Below, in pieces: positions 1 to 6,641 of a DNA stretch of 11,460 nucleotides. Both the position numbers and the translations under genes were made by a program. The first letter of the stretch is position 1; each line of letters starts with the position of its first letter. The DNA is from Gammaproteobacteria bacterium (GTDB lineage: Bacteria; Pseudomonadota; Gammaproteobacteria; Pseudomonadales; Azotimanducaceae): contig JAPUJX010000556.1 in assembly GCA_027295975.1 (NCBI GenBank), positions 1-11,460 of the forward strand. The letters are read 5' to 3'. The notes under the pieces are model-generated. The model had not been told where the DNA came from. It was given only the letters and a program-made list of their open reading frames with translations, and did not search any database.

Positions 1-387
1 ATCGACTTCGCAACCCTCACCGGCTCTGCACGATCGGCGGTGGGTGCCGAGATCTCGGCCATGTTCTGCAACGACGACGAAGTGGCACAAGACATCTACC
101 GGGCAGGGGTGAATACCGACGACCCGATCTGGCGAATGCCGCTACACAAACCCTATACCCACCTGCTGGAAAGCAAGGTTGCGGATACCGTCAATTCGGC
201 AAGTTCACCTTACGGAGGCGCGATCACGGCGGCTTTGTTTCTGCAGAAATTCGTCGAGGCCATTCCCTGGGTGCACTTCGACATCATGGCATTCAACAAT
301 CGCCATCGTCCCGGCAGGCCGGTGGGCGGGGAAGCCATGGGCCTGCGCGCGGTTTTCGCTTATCTACGAGAGCGTTACGGCGGGTAG
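1..387 (+). CDS. Leucyl aminopeptidase family protein (peptidase M17), C-terminal part
   Basis: The frame is open from the first base and ends at TAG 385-387, so only the last 128 residues are present. The visible start, IDFATLTGSARSAVG, is the M17 'D-x-ATLTG' strand-loop that lies shortly after the family's NTDAEGR metal-binding motif. That motif and the other metal ligands are therefore upstream of the window. Further family marks are DPIWRMPL, the ADTVNSAS/GGAITAALFL stretch (the C-terminal catalytic-domain helix) and PWVHFDIMAF. M17 enzymes are cytosolic two-metal exopeptidases, usually hexameric, that remove N-terminal residues from peptides. The call is firm for family membership. It cannot be decided here whether this is PepA proper or the shorter PepB-like/Xanthomonas-type branch. 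The next gene, hisI, starts 4 bases after the stop, so the two may be co-transcribed. Confidence 0.9.
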   Translation: MDFATLTGSARSAVGAEISAMFCNDDEVAQDIYRAGVNTDDPIWRMPLHKPYTHLLESKVADTVNSASSPYGGAITAALFLQKFVEAIPWVHFDIMAFNNRHRPGRPVGGEAMGLRAVFAYLRERYGG

Positions 388-391
388 TGAT

Positions 392-793
392 ATGTTCAAA
401 GAACTCGAATCCGCGCCTAAGGATCACCGCGTTGCGTTGGCCGACGTGCTCGCTACCCTGAAGTTCAACAACGAAGGACTGGTGGCAGCGGTTGCTCAGG
501 ATGTAAACAGCAAAGACGTTCTGATGGTTGGTTGGATGGACCGAACGGCAATCGACCGCACCCTCAGCGAAGGTTATGCCTGCTACTGGTCGCGCAGCAG
601 GCAGGAGTATTGGCGTAAAGGGGAGACCTCGGGCCATCTGCAGGCACTGGTGGAGTTGCGCCTGGATTGCGACGGCGACGCCGTTCTGCTTTTCGTCGAG
701 CAAACCGGACCCGCATGCCACACCAACCGACCATCCTGCTTTTATCTGACCGTGGAAGGAGAAAAGGTGCGGGTGACCACACAATCTCAGTAA
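392..793 (+). CDS. hisI: Phosphoribosyl-AMP cyclohydrolase (HisI), 133 aa
   Basis: Third step of histidine biosynthesis: opens the adenine ring of phosphoribosyl-AMP to give ProFAR; cytosolic, Zn- and Mg-dependent. The whole domain is readable: DVLMVGWMD (residues 42-50), YWSRSRQEYWRKGETSGH (65-82), the metal site DCDGD (92-96) with Cys93, and the other likely zinc ligands Cys109 and Cys116 in GPACHTNRPSC. The protein stops soon after the core domain, so it is the monofunctional form without the HisE pyrophosphohydrolase domain fused in enterobacterial HisIE. I chose ATG 392 because it is 4 bases after the aminopeptidase stop and gives the usual short N-terminus. The frame is open further upstream but would overlap the aminopeptidase gene. 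No other his gene is in the window, so hisI is detached from any his operon here. Confidence 0.95.
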   Translation: MFKELESAPKDHRVALADVLATLKFNNEGLVAAVAQDVNSKDVLMVGWMDRTAIDRTLSEGYACYWSRSRQEYWRKGETSGHLQALVELRLDCDGDAVLLFVEQTGPACHTNRPSCFYLTVEGEKVRVTTQSQ

Positions 794-801
794 TCTATAA
801 T
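773..801 (+). promoter_or_regulatory. Predicted sigma70 promoter for the cysS leader
   Basis: A perfect -10 hexamer TATAAT lies at 796-801. A -35-like GTGACC lies at 773-778 (TGAC core of TTGACA), exactly 17 bases upstream. The -35 lies inside the last codons of hisI and the -10 begins just after its stop, giving cysS its own transcription start. The expected start falls at about A807-A810, at or beside the ATG (810) of the Cys-rich leader frame. Spacing and -10 are strong; the -35 is only a partial match. Confidence 0.65.
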
Positions 802-809
802 CCGCAATC

Positions 810-866
810 ATGAACTTCCAACGTACGCATATCTGTCTGAATTCGGGTTGTTGTCGGCGCTGTTAA
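810..866 (+). CDS. Cys-rich leader peptide (uORF) upstream of cysS, 18 aa
   Basis: ATG 810 to TAA 864-866 encodes MNFQRTHICLNSGCCRRC. Four of 18 residues are Cys, all TGT codons (834, 849, 852, 861), and the last codon before the stop is Cys. The frame begins almost exactly at the start site predicted from the TATAAT at 796-801, so it could be read from a leaderless or nearly leaderless mRNA; no Shine-Dalgarno precedes it. It lies 57 bases before cysS, the gene for the enzyme that charges tRNA-Cys. By analogy with trp/his leader peptides and the Cys-rich leaders of actinobacterial sulfur genes, I infer that ribosome stalling at the Cys codons senses cysteine or Cys-tRNA shortage and controls cysS. 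Translation and regulation are inferred. A chance small ORF is the alternative, but the Cys content and position make that less likely. Confidence 0.6.
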   Translation: MNFQRTHICLNSGCCRRC

Positions 867-876
867 CCAGCTATCG

Positions 877-921
877 GCTTCTCCACGTAACCCACTGTTT
901 CAAATAACTATTCGGACAAGC
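877..921 (+). promoter_or_regulatory. Possible hairpin masking the cysS ribosome binding site
   Basis: GCTTCTCC (877-884) can pair with GGACAAGC (914-921) with a single internal C-C mismatch and a loop of about 29 bases. The second arm contains GGA (914-916), the only Shine-Dalgarno-like element ahead of the cysS ATG at 924, so the fold would block cysS translation. The first arm begins 10 bases after the leader-peptide stop codon, so a ribosome paused at the last Cys or stop codon would reach or come close to it and could open the stem. No U-run follows any stem, so classical intrinsic termination is not evident. Pairing was found by eye and its stability was not computed. Confidence 0.3.
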
Positions 922-923
922 GT

Positions 924-2330
924 ATGGAACTGCAATTCCACAACACCCTGAGCGGCCGTAAAGAGGTCTTCGAGCCCATCGATCCCGAGCGGATCACCGT
1001 TTATGTCTGTGGACCGACGGTTTACGACCTCGTGCACATCGGCAACGGTCGACCGGCCGTCGTATTCGATGTTCTGTTTCGACTGCTCCGGGTGATGTAT
1101 CCCGAAGTGGCTTATGTTCGCAACGTCACCGACGTCGACGACAAGATCAATGCGGCCGCCGTGAGCCAGGGGAAATCCATCACGACTCTGGCCGATCGCT
1201 TCACCGATGAATACCAGCAGGATATACGGGCATTAGGCGCTCTCGAACCGACGGTCGAGCCGCGGGCAACCGGCCACATCCCCGAAATCGTCGAGATGAT
1301 CCAGGAGTTGATCGACAAAAAACACGCCTACGAGGCAGACGGCCACGTGCTGTTCGACGTTTCGTCGGATTCGGCTTACGGCACGCTGGCCAGGCGCTCA
1401 TTGGAAGACATGCTGGACGGGGCTCGCGTGGAGATCGCGCCTTACAAGCGCGACCCCAAAGATTTTGTGTTGTGGAAACCTTCGAGCGGCGAACTCCCCG
1501 GTTGGGAGAGTCCGTGGGGATATGGTCGGCCCGGATGGCATATCGAGTGCTCCGCGATGATCCGCAAACACCTTGGCAATACCATCGACATCCATGGGGG
1601 CGGCTCCGACCTCACCTTTCCACACCATGAAAACGAGGCGGCGCAATCCCGTTCGGCAAACGACAATGCCGAATACGTCCGCTACTGGCTGCACAACGGA
1701 ATGCTCACCCTGGGTGACGAGAAGATGTCCAAGTCCACCGGGAACATCGTCACCATTCGCGAGTTACTCGGCCGTTATCCGGGTGAAGCGCTGAGATATG
1801 CCCTGCTCTCGGGTCAATACCGGTCGCAACTGGCCTGGTCCGAAGATCTTCTCAACCAGGCAATCGCCAGTCTCGACCGGTTATATGGCGCGATACGGGA
1901 AACACCTGGCACCGATACTTCCTCCAGTTATAGCGATGCCCCTATAAGCGACTTTCCGGAAAGCGTGACGACCGCACTTTGTGACGACCTGAACACCCCA
2001 CAAGCCCTGGCCGCGTTACACGCCATTGCGGGTGAAATTCACAAGGCGGACGACGCCGGGCAAGCGCGCCTGCTGAGAGCCCAACTGCTGGCCGGCGGGT
2101 GGCTGCTTGGCCTGCTGGACAGGACCGTTGAAGCTCACTTCCAGCAAGGCAAGGACGTAAACCCAGCGCAGATCGATGCCCTCATCGAAGAGAGAATCAG
2201 TGCGCGGCAAAACAAGGACTACCGCCGCGCCGATGAGATCCGCAACCAGCTGACCGCCCTCGGGGTCGAACTCGAAGACACCGCCGATGGGACCCGCTGG
2301 AAGCTGCGCGGTGACAGTGAACCCCGGTAG
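924..2330 (+). CDS. cysS: Cysteinyl-tRNA synthetase (CysRS), 468 aa
   Basis: Class I aminoacyl-tRNA synthetase that attaches Cys to tRNA-Cys; cytosolic, essential. The length matches the family (about 460). The HIGH-type motif is HIGN at residues 38-41 and the KMSKS motif is EKMSKSTGN (266-274). The four zinc ligands that give the enzyme its specificity for the Cys thiol are present: Cys29 (in VCGPTVYD), Cys209 (in WHIECSAM), and His234 and Glu238 (in TFPHHENE). The C-terminal part (from about residue 340) is the DALR-type anticodon-binding helical domain with a charged tail. The ATG has only a weak SD (CGGACAAG, 913-920), which makes control by leader structure plausible. It is preceded by its own promoter and the Cys-rich leader frame. 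The monooxygenase gene starts 23 bases after its stop and is probably co-transcribed. Confidence 0.98.
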   Translation: MELQFHNTLSGRKEVFEPIDPERITVYVCGPTVYDLVHIGNGRPAVVFDVLFRLLRVMYPEVAYVRNVTDVDDKINAAAVSQGKSITTLADRFTDEYQQDIRALGALEPTVEPRATGHIPEIVEMIQELIDKKHAYEADGHVLFDVSSDSAYGTLARRSLEDMLDGARVEIAPYKRDPKDFVLWKPSSGELPGWESPWGYGRPGWHIECSAMIRKHLGNTIDIHGGGSDLTFPHHENEAAQSRSANDNAEYVRYWLHNGMLTLGDEKMSKSTGNIVTIRELLGRYPGEALRYALLSGQYRSQLAWSEDLLNQAIASLDRLYGAIRETPGTDTSSSYSDAPISDFPESVTTALCDDLNTPQALAALHAIAGEIHKADDAGQARLLRAQLLAGGWLLGLLDRTVEAHFQQGKDVNPAQIDALIEERISARQNKDYRRADEIRNQLTALGVELEDTADGTRWKLRGDSEPR

Positions 2331-2353
2331 GGGCAATTAGAGGTTTCTGGAAC

Positions 2354-3568
2354 ATGATCTCTATCGGAATAGTTGGCGGCGGAATTGGTGGGCTGACCCT
2401 TGCGCTCGCTTGCCGCCAGGCTGGATTCAAGGACATCTTCGTTTATGAGCAGGCCGATCGGGTGGAGGGGCTCGGTGCCGGCATCCAGCTTTCGCCGAAC
2501 GCAAGCCGGGTACTCATCGCCCTGGGTCTGAAAAAAGCACTCGATTCGATCGCCTTCTATCCCCTGGCCGTGCACCTTCGGACATGGAAGTCCGGCTACC
2601 TCGTCGCCCAGCGCCCCCTCGGACAGTTTTCCGAAGACCGCTACGGCTTCCCGTATTATCACCTGCACCGCGCGGATCTACATCAGGTGCTGCTCGATGC
2701 GGCCCTTGCCGCTCGAGTGACAATTGCAACCGGCAAAATCTGCTCTTCCCTCGATACCCGGGAAGGCGAGGAACGAATCAATTTTGTCGATGGCGCCTGG
2801 GCGGCTCACGACGTGGTGATCGGCTGTGACGGCATACATTCCGCCGTGCGCAATGCCCTGCTCGGAGCCGACGAGCCGCGGTTCACCGGGCATGTGGCAT
2901 GGCGCGGCATGGTACCCGCAGACAGGCTCCCCGAAGGACTCATCGCTCCCGCGGTAACCGCCTGGATGGGGCCCGGAAAACACTTCGTGCACTACTATGT
3001 CAGGAGAGGTGAACTGGTCAATTTTGTCGGCGTGGTGGAAGTTGCCGGAAAATCGCAGTGGGACAACCGGGGCGAGGAATCATGGCGTGCGGAAGGCGAC
3101 AAGGCAGAGATCGTCGAGGACTTTCATGATTGGCATTCGAGCATTACTACCCTGATCGACGCGGCGGATCATTGTTTCAAATGGGCGTTGTACGATCGGG
3201 ACCCCTTACCAAACTGGTCGGCAGGAAGGGTCACTTTACTCGGAGATGCCTGTCACCCAATGCTTCCCTACATGGCTCAGGGTGCGGCGATGGCGATCGA
3301 AGATGCCTGGGTATTGTCACGAATGCTGGAAAACTGGGAAGAAGAGATTAATCAAGGCCTACTCGAATACGAACGTTACCGCCGGCCACGCACGAACAAG
3401 GTGCAACTTGGTTCACGGGCACAAGGCCAGCAGTTTCATCTGGGTGACCGTTGGAATGTGCTGAAGCGGAACTTTCGCCTGGGATTCGGCAGCCGATTTC
3501 TGCCCGATGTCGCCATGCAGCAACTCGACTGGCTCTACGGCTACGATTGTGTGAAGGGATTCGACTGA
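2354..3568 (+). CDS. Class A FAD-dependent monooxygenase (salicylate hydroxylase-like), 404 aa
   Basis: Single-component flavoprotein aromatic hydroxylase family: uses NAD(P)H and O2 to hydroxylate an aromatic or similar ring compound in the cytosol. Three family fingerprints are in order: the FAD ADP-binding GxGxxG region GGGIGG (8-13) with acidic Glu32 at the end of the second strand, the DG motif GCDGIHSAVR (157-166), and the GD motif LLGDACHPMLPYMAQGA (295-311). HLHRADLHQVLLDAA (104-118) is typical of salicylate 1-hydroxylase, 3-hydroxybenzoate 6-hydroxylase and 6-hydroxynicotinate 3-monooxygenase relatives. The substrate cannot be assigned. ATG 2354 is preceded by AGAGG (2339-2343) at a good distance and gives a normal N-terminus just before the Rossmann fold. 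It lies 23 bases after cysS with no visible terminator between, so it may share cysS control, an unexpected pairing. Confidence 0.9.
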   Translation: MISIGIVGGGIGGLTLALACRQAGFKDIFVYEQADRVEGLGAGIQLSPNASRVLIALGLKKALDSIAFYPLAVHLRTWKSGYLVAQRPLGQFSEDRYGFPYYHLHRADLHQVLLDAALAARVTIATGKICSSLDTREGEERINFVDGAWAAHDVVIGCDGIHSAVRNALLGADEPRFTGHVAWRGMVPADRLPEGLIAPAVTAWMGPGKHFVHYYVRRGELVNFVGVVEVAGKSQWDNRGEESWRAEGDKAEIVEDFHDWHSSITTLIDAADHCFKWALYDRDPLPNWSAGRVTLLGDACHPMLPYMAQGAAMAIEDAWVLSRMLENWEEEINQGLLEYERYRRPRTNKVQLGSRAQGQQFHLGDRWNVLKRNFRLGFGSRFLPDVAMQQLDWLYGYDCVKGFD

Positions 3569-3590
3569 ATTCCTCCGGCATGTTTATACT
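3561..3590 (+). promoter_or_regulatory. Weak candidate promoter before the M20 peptidase gene
   Basis: In the 70-base gap after the monooxygenase gene, TATACT (3585-3590) resembles a -10 box, and TCGACT (3561-3566) is a poor -35 with an 18-base spacer. The gap is longer than the neighbouring ones, so a separate start for the peptidase gene is reasonable. The match alone is weak. Confidence 0.25.
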
Positions 3591-3638
3591 CCGTGCTCAA
3601 GCCCACTTCTTACATCCGGTTGGAGTAAACGTGTAACG

Positions 3639-5051
3639 ATGCTCGATCAAGATGCGACCAGCCGGTTCGTCGAAGAGATCTGGGACGACAGTATCGTACC
3701 TACCCTGTGCGAGTACGTGCGCATCCCCAATAAATCGCCCGCCTTCGATCCAGACTGGGAATCCCACGGCCATATGCAGCGGGCGGTGGAGCTATTGCAA
3801 AAGTGGTGTGCGACCGCGCCGCTCGGCAAACTCACTTACGAGATAATCAAATTGCCCGGACGCACGCCGGTATTGTTGTGCGAAGTTCCGTCAACGGGCG
3901 GAAACGGAACCGTCCTGCTCTACGGCCACTACGACAAGCAACCGGAGTTTACCGGTTGGGCAGCCGGCTTGAGCCCGTGGGAGCCCGTGTTACGCGACGG
4001 CAAGTTGTACGGCCGCGGCGGGGCAGACGACGGTTATGCTCTATTTGGTTCGCTCACGGCGATCGCCGCGCTGGAACAGCAGAACATACCCCACAGCCGC
4101 TGCATCGTTCTCATCGAAGGTTGCGAGGAGAGTGGTAGCTTCGATCTGCCGTTTTATGTCGAGGCTCTGAGAGAACGGATCGAAATTCCGGATCTCGTCG
4201 TCTGCCTGGATGCAGAGTGCGGCAACTACGATCAGTTGTGGACCACCACATCGCTGCGCGGCATGTTACCCGGGGTTTTGTCCGTTGCGGTGTTGAGCGA
4301 AGGTCAGCACTCGGGGGTAGCCGGCGGTATTGTCCCTTCCACGTTTCGCATCATGAGGCAACTGTTCGAACGAGTCGAGAACGCCGCAACGGGCGAGTTG
4401 CACCCGGCACTGTACGTCGACATCCCCCGCGAGGTGCGAGGTCAGCTGCGCGAAGTTGCGGACGTTCTGGAAAACGAAGTTGAAAATCGTTTTCCCTGGC
4501 TGGAAGGCGTACAAGCGGCCTGGTCCGATCCGGTCGAGCTGCTCATAAACAACTCCTGGCGACCTAGCCTGGCTACCGTAGGCTTGAGCGGTGCCCCCGA
4601 AGTACACAACGCCGGCAACACCCTTCGGCCGAGTACCAGCGCCAAGTTGGTATTCCGCCTGCCACCAACCCTCGACGCGGAAAATGCCGCCAGAGAAATC
4701 AAGGCCGAACTGGAAAGAGAACCGCCCCACGGCGCACACGTGACCTTCGAAACGGAAACTGCACAAACGGGCTGGTGCGCACCGGCGTTTTCTCCATGGC
4801 TGGAAAAATCCCTCCATCGAGGTTCCATGAAATTTTTCAATAAGCCCGCAATGTTCATGGGAATGGGCGGCACAATCCCCTTCATGAAAATGTTGGGAGA
4901 CGCCTACCCCGGGGTACAGTTCATGGTAACCGGCGTGCTGGGTCCGAACTCGAACGCCCATGGCCCTAATGAGTTTCTGGAAATTGCCACCGGGAAGAAG
5001 GTAACCGCCTGCGTTTCCCAGGTGTTGGCAGACCACGCCAACCGGCGCTGA
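3639..5051 (+). CDS. M20 family metallopeptidase, CNDP2-like dipeptidase, 470 aa
   Basis: Cytosolic di-zinc (or manganese) peptidase, close in layout to the cytosolic nonspecific dipeptidase/carnosinase branch of M20. All expected active-site residues are visible: His97 and Asp99 in LLYGHYDKQPE, bridging Asp130 in RGGADDG, the Glu163-Glu164 pair (general base and metal ligand) in EGCEESGS, Asp191 in CLDAECGNYD, and the last metal ligand His441 in NSNAHGPNE. The lid/dimerisation domain is inserted at about 205-380; its HSGVAGG (224-230) matches the conserved substrate-contacting His of CNDP2-type enzymes. The length equals the family norm. The start at ATG 3639 follows TTGGAG (3622-3627), somewhat far at 11 bases. 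It likely hydrolyses dipeptides or a related amide; the exact substrate is unknown. It faces the HNH gene, with 9 bases between the stops. Confidence 0.93.
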   Translation: MLDQDATSRFVEEIWDDSIVPTLCEYVRIPNKSPAFDPDWESHGHMQRAVELLQKWCATAPLGKLTYEIIKLPGRTPVLLCEVPSTGGNGTVLLYGHYDKQPEFTGWAAGLSPWEPVLRDGKLYGRGGADDGYALFGSLTAIAALEQQNIPHSRCIVLIEGCEESGSFDLPFYVEALRERIEIPDLVVCLDAECGNYDQLWTTTSLRGMLPGVLSVAVLSEGQHSGVAGGIVPSTFRIMRQLFERVENAATGELHPALYVDIPREVRGQLREVADVLENEVENRFPWLEGVQAAWSDPVELLINNSWRPSLATVGLSGAPEVHNAGNTLRPSTSAKLVFRLPPTLDAENAAREIKAELEREPPHGAHVTFETETAQTGWCAPAFSPWLEKSLHRGSMKFFNKPAMFMGMGGTIPFMKMLGDAYPGVQFMVTGVLGPNSNAHGPNEFLEIATGKKVTACVSQVLADHANRR

Positions 5052-5060
5052 ACGGGAAAT

Positions 5061-5651
5061 TTACTGAAGCAGTCGGCTCTCGGCACCGAAGCTCTTTTTG
5101 AGAAAATCCATCTGGTCTCCAAGTATCCGGCCACTATTGGTGAGCGCCAGGTACTCGGCGAAGTTCGGCACGTAAGGCAACGCGAGCAACTGCACCTTAC
5201 ACTCCTCGAGCAGCCGGTTACCTTTGTAGTGGTTACAGCGCTTGCAGGCGGCAACTACGTTGTCCCAACTGTCTTTCCCGCCACGGGAAGTCGGAACGAT
5301 ATGGTCGCGGGTGAGATCGCTATCCGGAAACGACCCACCACAGTGGAGGCAGACATTTCGGTCGCGTCCGAACAACGCCTGGTTGGTAAGCGGTGGAATA
5401 CCTTTGTCAACCGGCCTGACCTTGCCTTCGCAGGCGATGATGCTATGAATGTCCAGGAAAGATTGGGAACCGTCAAAACGCGAATGCCCACCCCGGATGT
5501 GCAACACCGCATCACCTAATGTCCACACGACGATCTCACGAGCGTAAAGACAAACGGCTTCCTCCCAGCTAACCCAGTCTATGGGTTGGCCGGCGATATT
5601 GAGCCGCAGGATGCGCGGTACTCGGTTGTACTCTGCCAGCGTTGCAACCAT
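5061..5651 (-). CDS. HNH endonuclease family protein, 196 aa
   Basis: The C-terminal half contains a textbook zinc-stabilised HNH (beta-beta-alpha metal) nuclease domain: CLHC (Cys101, Cys104), then DHIVPTSRGG with the catalytic-type His117, Asn131, and CKRCNHYKGNR (Cys136, Cys139, Asn140). The four Cys form the structural zinc site. The N-terminal half (LRLNIAGQPIDWVSWEEAVCLYARE) is a conserved region of stand-alone bacterial HNH proteins whose role I do not know. The start at 5651 has AAGG six bases upstream on the minus strand. There is no adjacent methylase, toxin partner, phage or intron structure, so neither restriction nor homing is indicated. It is likely a chromosomal housekeeping or DNA-repair-type nuclease of unknown task. 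The genes on both sides are on the opposite strand, so it is transcribed alone. Confidence 0.9.
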   Translation of the reverse strand: MVATLAEYNRVPRILRLNIAGQPIDWVSWEEAVCLYAREIVVWTLGDAVLHIRGGHSRFDGSQSFLDIHSIIACEGKVRPVDKGIPPLTNQALFGRDRNVCLHCGGSFPDSDLTRDHIVPTSRGGKDSWDNVVAACKRCNHYKGNRLLEECKVQLLALPYVPNFAEYLALTNSGRILGDQMDFLKKSFGAESRLLQ

Positions 5652-5848
5652 GTTCTACCTTCGAGGTTTCTTCGCCCGGTCGGCCTTACTGAAACGCTCC
5701 ACTCCGACCTCGGACGACCTTATCATGACGAATCGCCACCATGGATACAATGGCCCGCCATCGGTGCGCCGGGCAGTTCGACAACCCTGAATGTCAATGC
5801 ACCGGTTGTTTTGACAGCCACCGCGACAAACGGCAAAGTATACCGCCC
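5652..5848. other. 197-base divergent intergenic region
   Basis: The region lies between the HNH start (minus) and the lipoprotein start (plus) and must hold promoters for both. A TTGACA is present on the plus strand at 5811-5816, but no -10 lies at the right distance. On the minus strand, only weak hexamers (TTGTAT and CATGAT types around 5715-5750) are seen. No hairpin, repeat or small gene could be supported. Confidence 0.4.
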
Positions 5849-6625
5849 ATGTGGCGAACGATTTGTTGCATCGTCCTGTTCGGACTTGCCGGGTGTTCCT
5901 CAAGAGCCCCTTCGACCGCGGCATCCGACGACTCACCGAACAAAACCCGCGCCAGTTGGTTCTGCGAAATGAAGGCCGAAGGCGAAGGGTGGGCTTGCGT
6001 GCAGGATGAAGAGCTTGCGCGAAACCCCAGGCCATCCCGTTTGCCGGAGCCCAAACCGCCACCAGCAACCACCGTCGCACCACCCCCATCACAGGCAACA
6101 CCAGCACCGTCACAGTCACCGTCACAAACAACACCAGCACCATCACAAACAACACCAGCCCGAGCAACACCCTCACCATCACAAGCAACCGCACCCGTAT
6201 CGCCACCGGCGCCTCCCGTGAATGAGACGACAACCGCTCTTCGAAAATCTACCGACTCCGGTTCCCGAGCGGCTATGCCTAAACACATGCGGCTCGCGTA
6301 TCGACCCGAAAAGCCCGTTAGCATAATAGAGCTGCCGCCAGACCTCTACGCAGTTCAGCTCATCGCCCTGTCCAGCCGCGATGACCTCGAAGCCTTCGTC
6401 AAGGACAACCGACTGCGAGGCATGTCTGCCGCCCGCGTGGAGAACGAAGGAGAGATTTTCTACGTCATGCTTCTGGGGATCTATGAATCGGCGGCAATTG
6501 CAGAACAAGCAGCCGAGGACATTCCCCCACCCCTCGACAAATTTACCCCCTGGGTCAGGCGTCTCGGCTCTCTGCAGCAGGCAATGATTCGCGCGGACGA
6601 AACCAGCGGCAGCAGCCGCTTTTGA
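5849..6625 (+). CDS. SPOR-domain lipoprotein with a Pro/Ser/Gln-rich linker, 258 aa
   Basis: The start at ATG 5849 (MWRTICCIVLFGLAGCSS) gives a classic lipoprotein signal: a short basic N-region, a hydrophobic core and the lipobox LAGC with the lipidated Cys at residue 16. Upstream in-frame ATGs at 5741 and 5750 would bury this signal and are less likely. No clear SD precedes 5849. The mature protein has a small W-x-C...W-x-C element (Trp37/Cys39, Trp48/Cys50), then a low-complexity linker rich in Pro, Ser, Thr and Gln (about 62-125). A C-terminal SPOR domain follows (about 165-245: YAVQLIALSSRDDL, FYVMLLGIYES, TPWVRRLGSLQ). SPOR domains bind denuded septal peptidoglycan, and the sequence recalls the C-terminus of DamX. 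The expected location is the inner leaflet of the outer membrane or the periplasm at division sites. The exact role is unknown. Confidence 0.85.
   Translation: MWRTICCIVLFGLAGCSSRAPSTAASDDSPNKTRASWFCEMKAEGEGWACVQDEELARNPRPSRLPEPKPPPATTVAPPPSQATPAPSQSPSQTTPAPSQTTPARATPSPSQATAPVSPPAPPVNETTTALRKSTDSGSRAAMPKHMRLAYRPEKPVSIIELPPDLYAVQLIALSSRDDLEAFVKDNRLRGMSAARVENEGEIFYVMLLGIYESAAIAEQAAEDIPPPLDKFTPWVRRLGSLQQAMIRADETSGSSRF
6087..6192 (+). repeat. Imperfect 21-base tandem repeats coding the PSQxTPA linker
   Basis: Units near CRTCACAAACAACACCAGCAC recur, clearest at 6120-6140 and 6141-6161 and more diverged around 6087-6107 and 6175-6192. They encode PSQATPA, PSQTTPA and related heptads in the lipoprotein linker. 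The 21-base period preserves the frame, so unit gain or loss changes only linker length. In the +1 frame the same DNA encodes a His/Gln-rich shadow peptide that I do not consider real. Confidence 0.75.
6605..6623 (+). terminator. Possible intrinsic terminator at the end of the lipoprotein gene
   Basis: AGCGGC (6605-6610) and GCCGCT (6615-6620) form a perfect 6-base stem with loop AGCA, followed by a short T-run (T6620-T6623). It overlaps the last codons and stop of the SPOR lipoprotein gene and sits before the convergent operon end at 6642. The stem and T-run are short, so termination may be weak. Confidence 0.4.
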
Positions 6626-6641
6626 GCCCGAACCTGTCGGA

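Noticed and set aside
293..811. Minus-strand frame over the aminopeptidase end and hisI
   Set aside because: It is fully antisense to two conserved genes and its product shows no family motif.
755..884. Pairing of GGAGAA in hisI with TTCTCC after the leader as an antiterminator
   Set aside because: It is a six-base match that would exist only in read-through transcripts from hisI. It is easily expected by chance at this distance.
3580..3636. Small 18-codon frame before the M20 peptidase as a second leader peptide
   Set aside because: It has no SD, the amino acid content is unremarkable, and the only candidate -10 box lies inside it.
5811..5844. TTGACA plus TATACC as a promoter for the lipoprotein
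   Set aside because: The spacer is 22 bases, too long for sigma70, and the expected start would fall at or after the chosen ATG 5849.
6006..6221. His/Gln-rich small frame over the repeat region
   Set aside because: It is the +1 reading of the PSQxTPA repeats inside the SPOR lipoprotein gene. It has no SD and no independent support.
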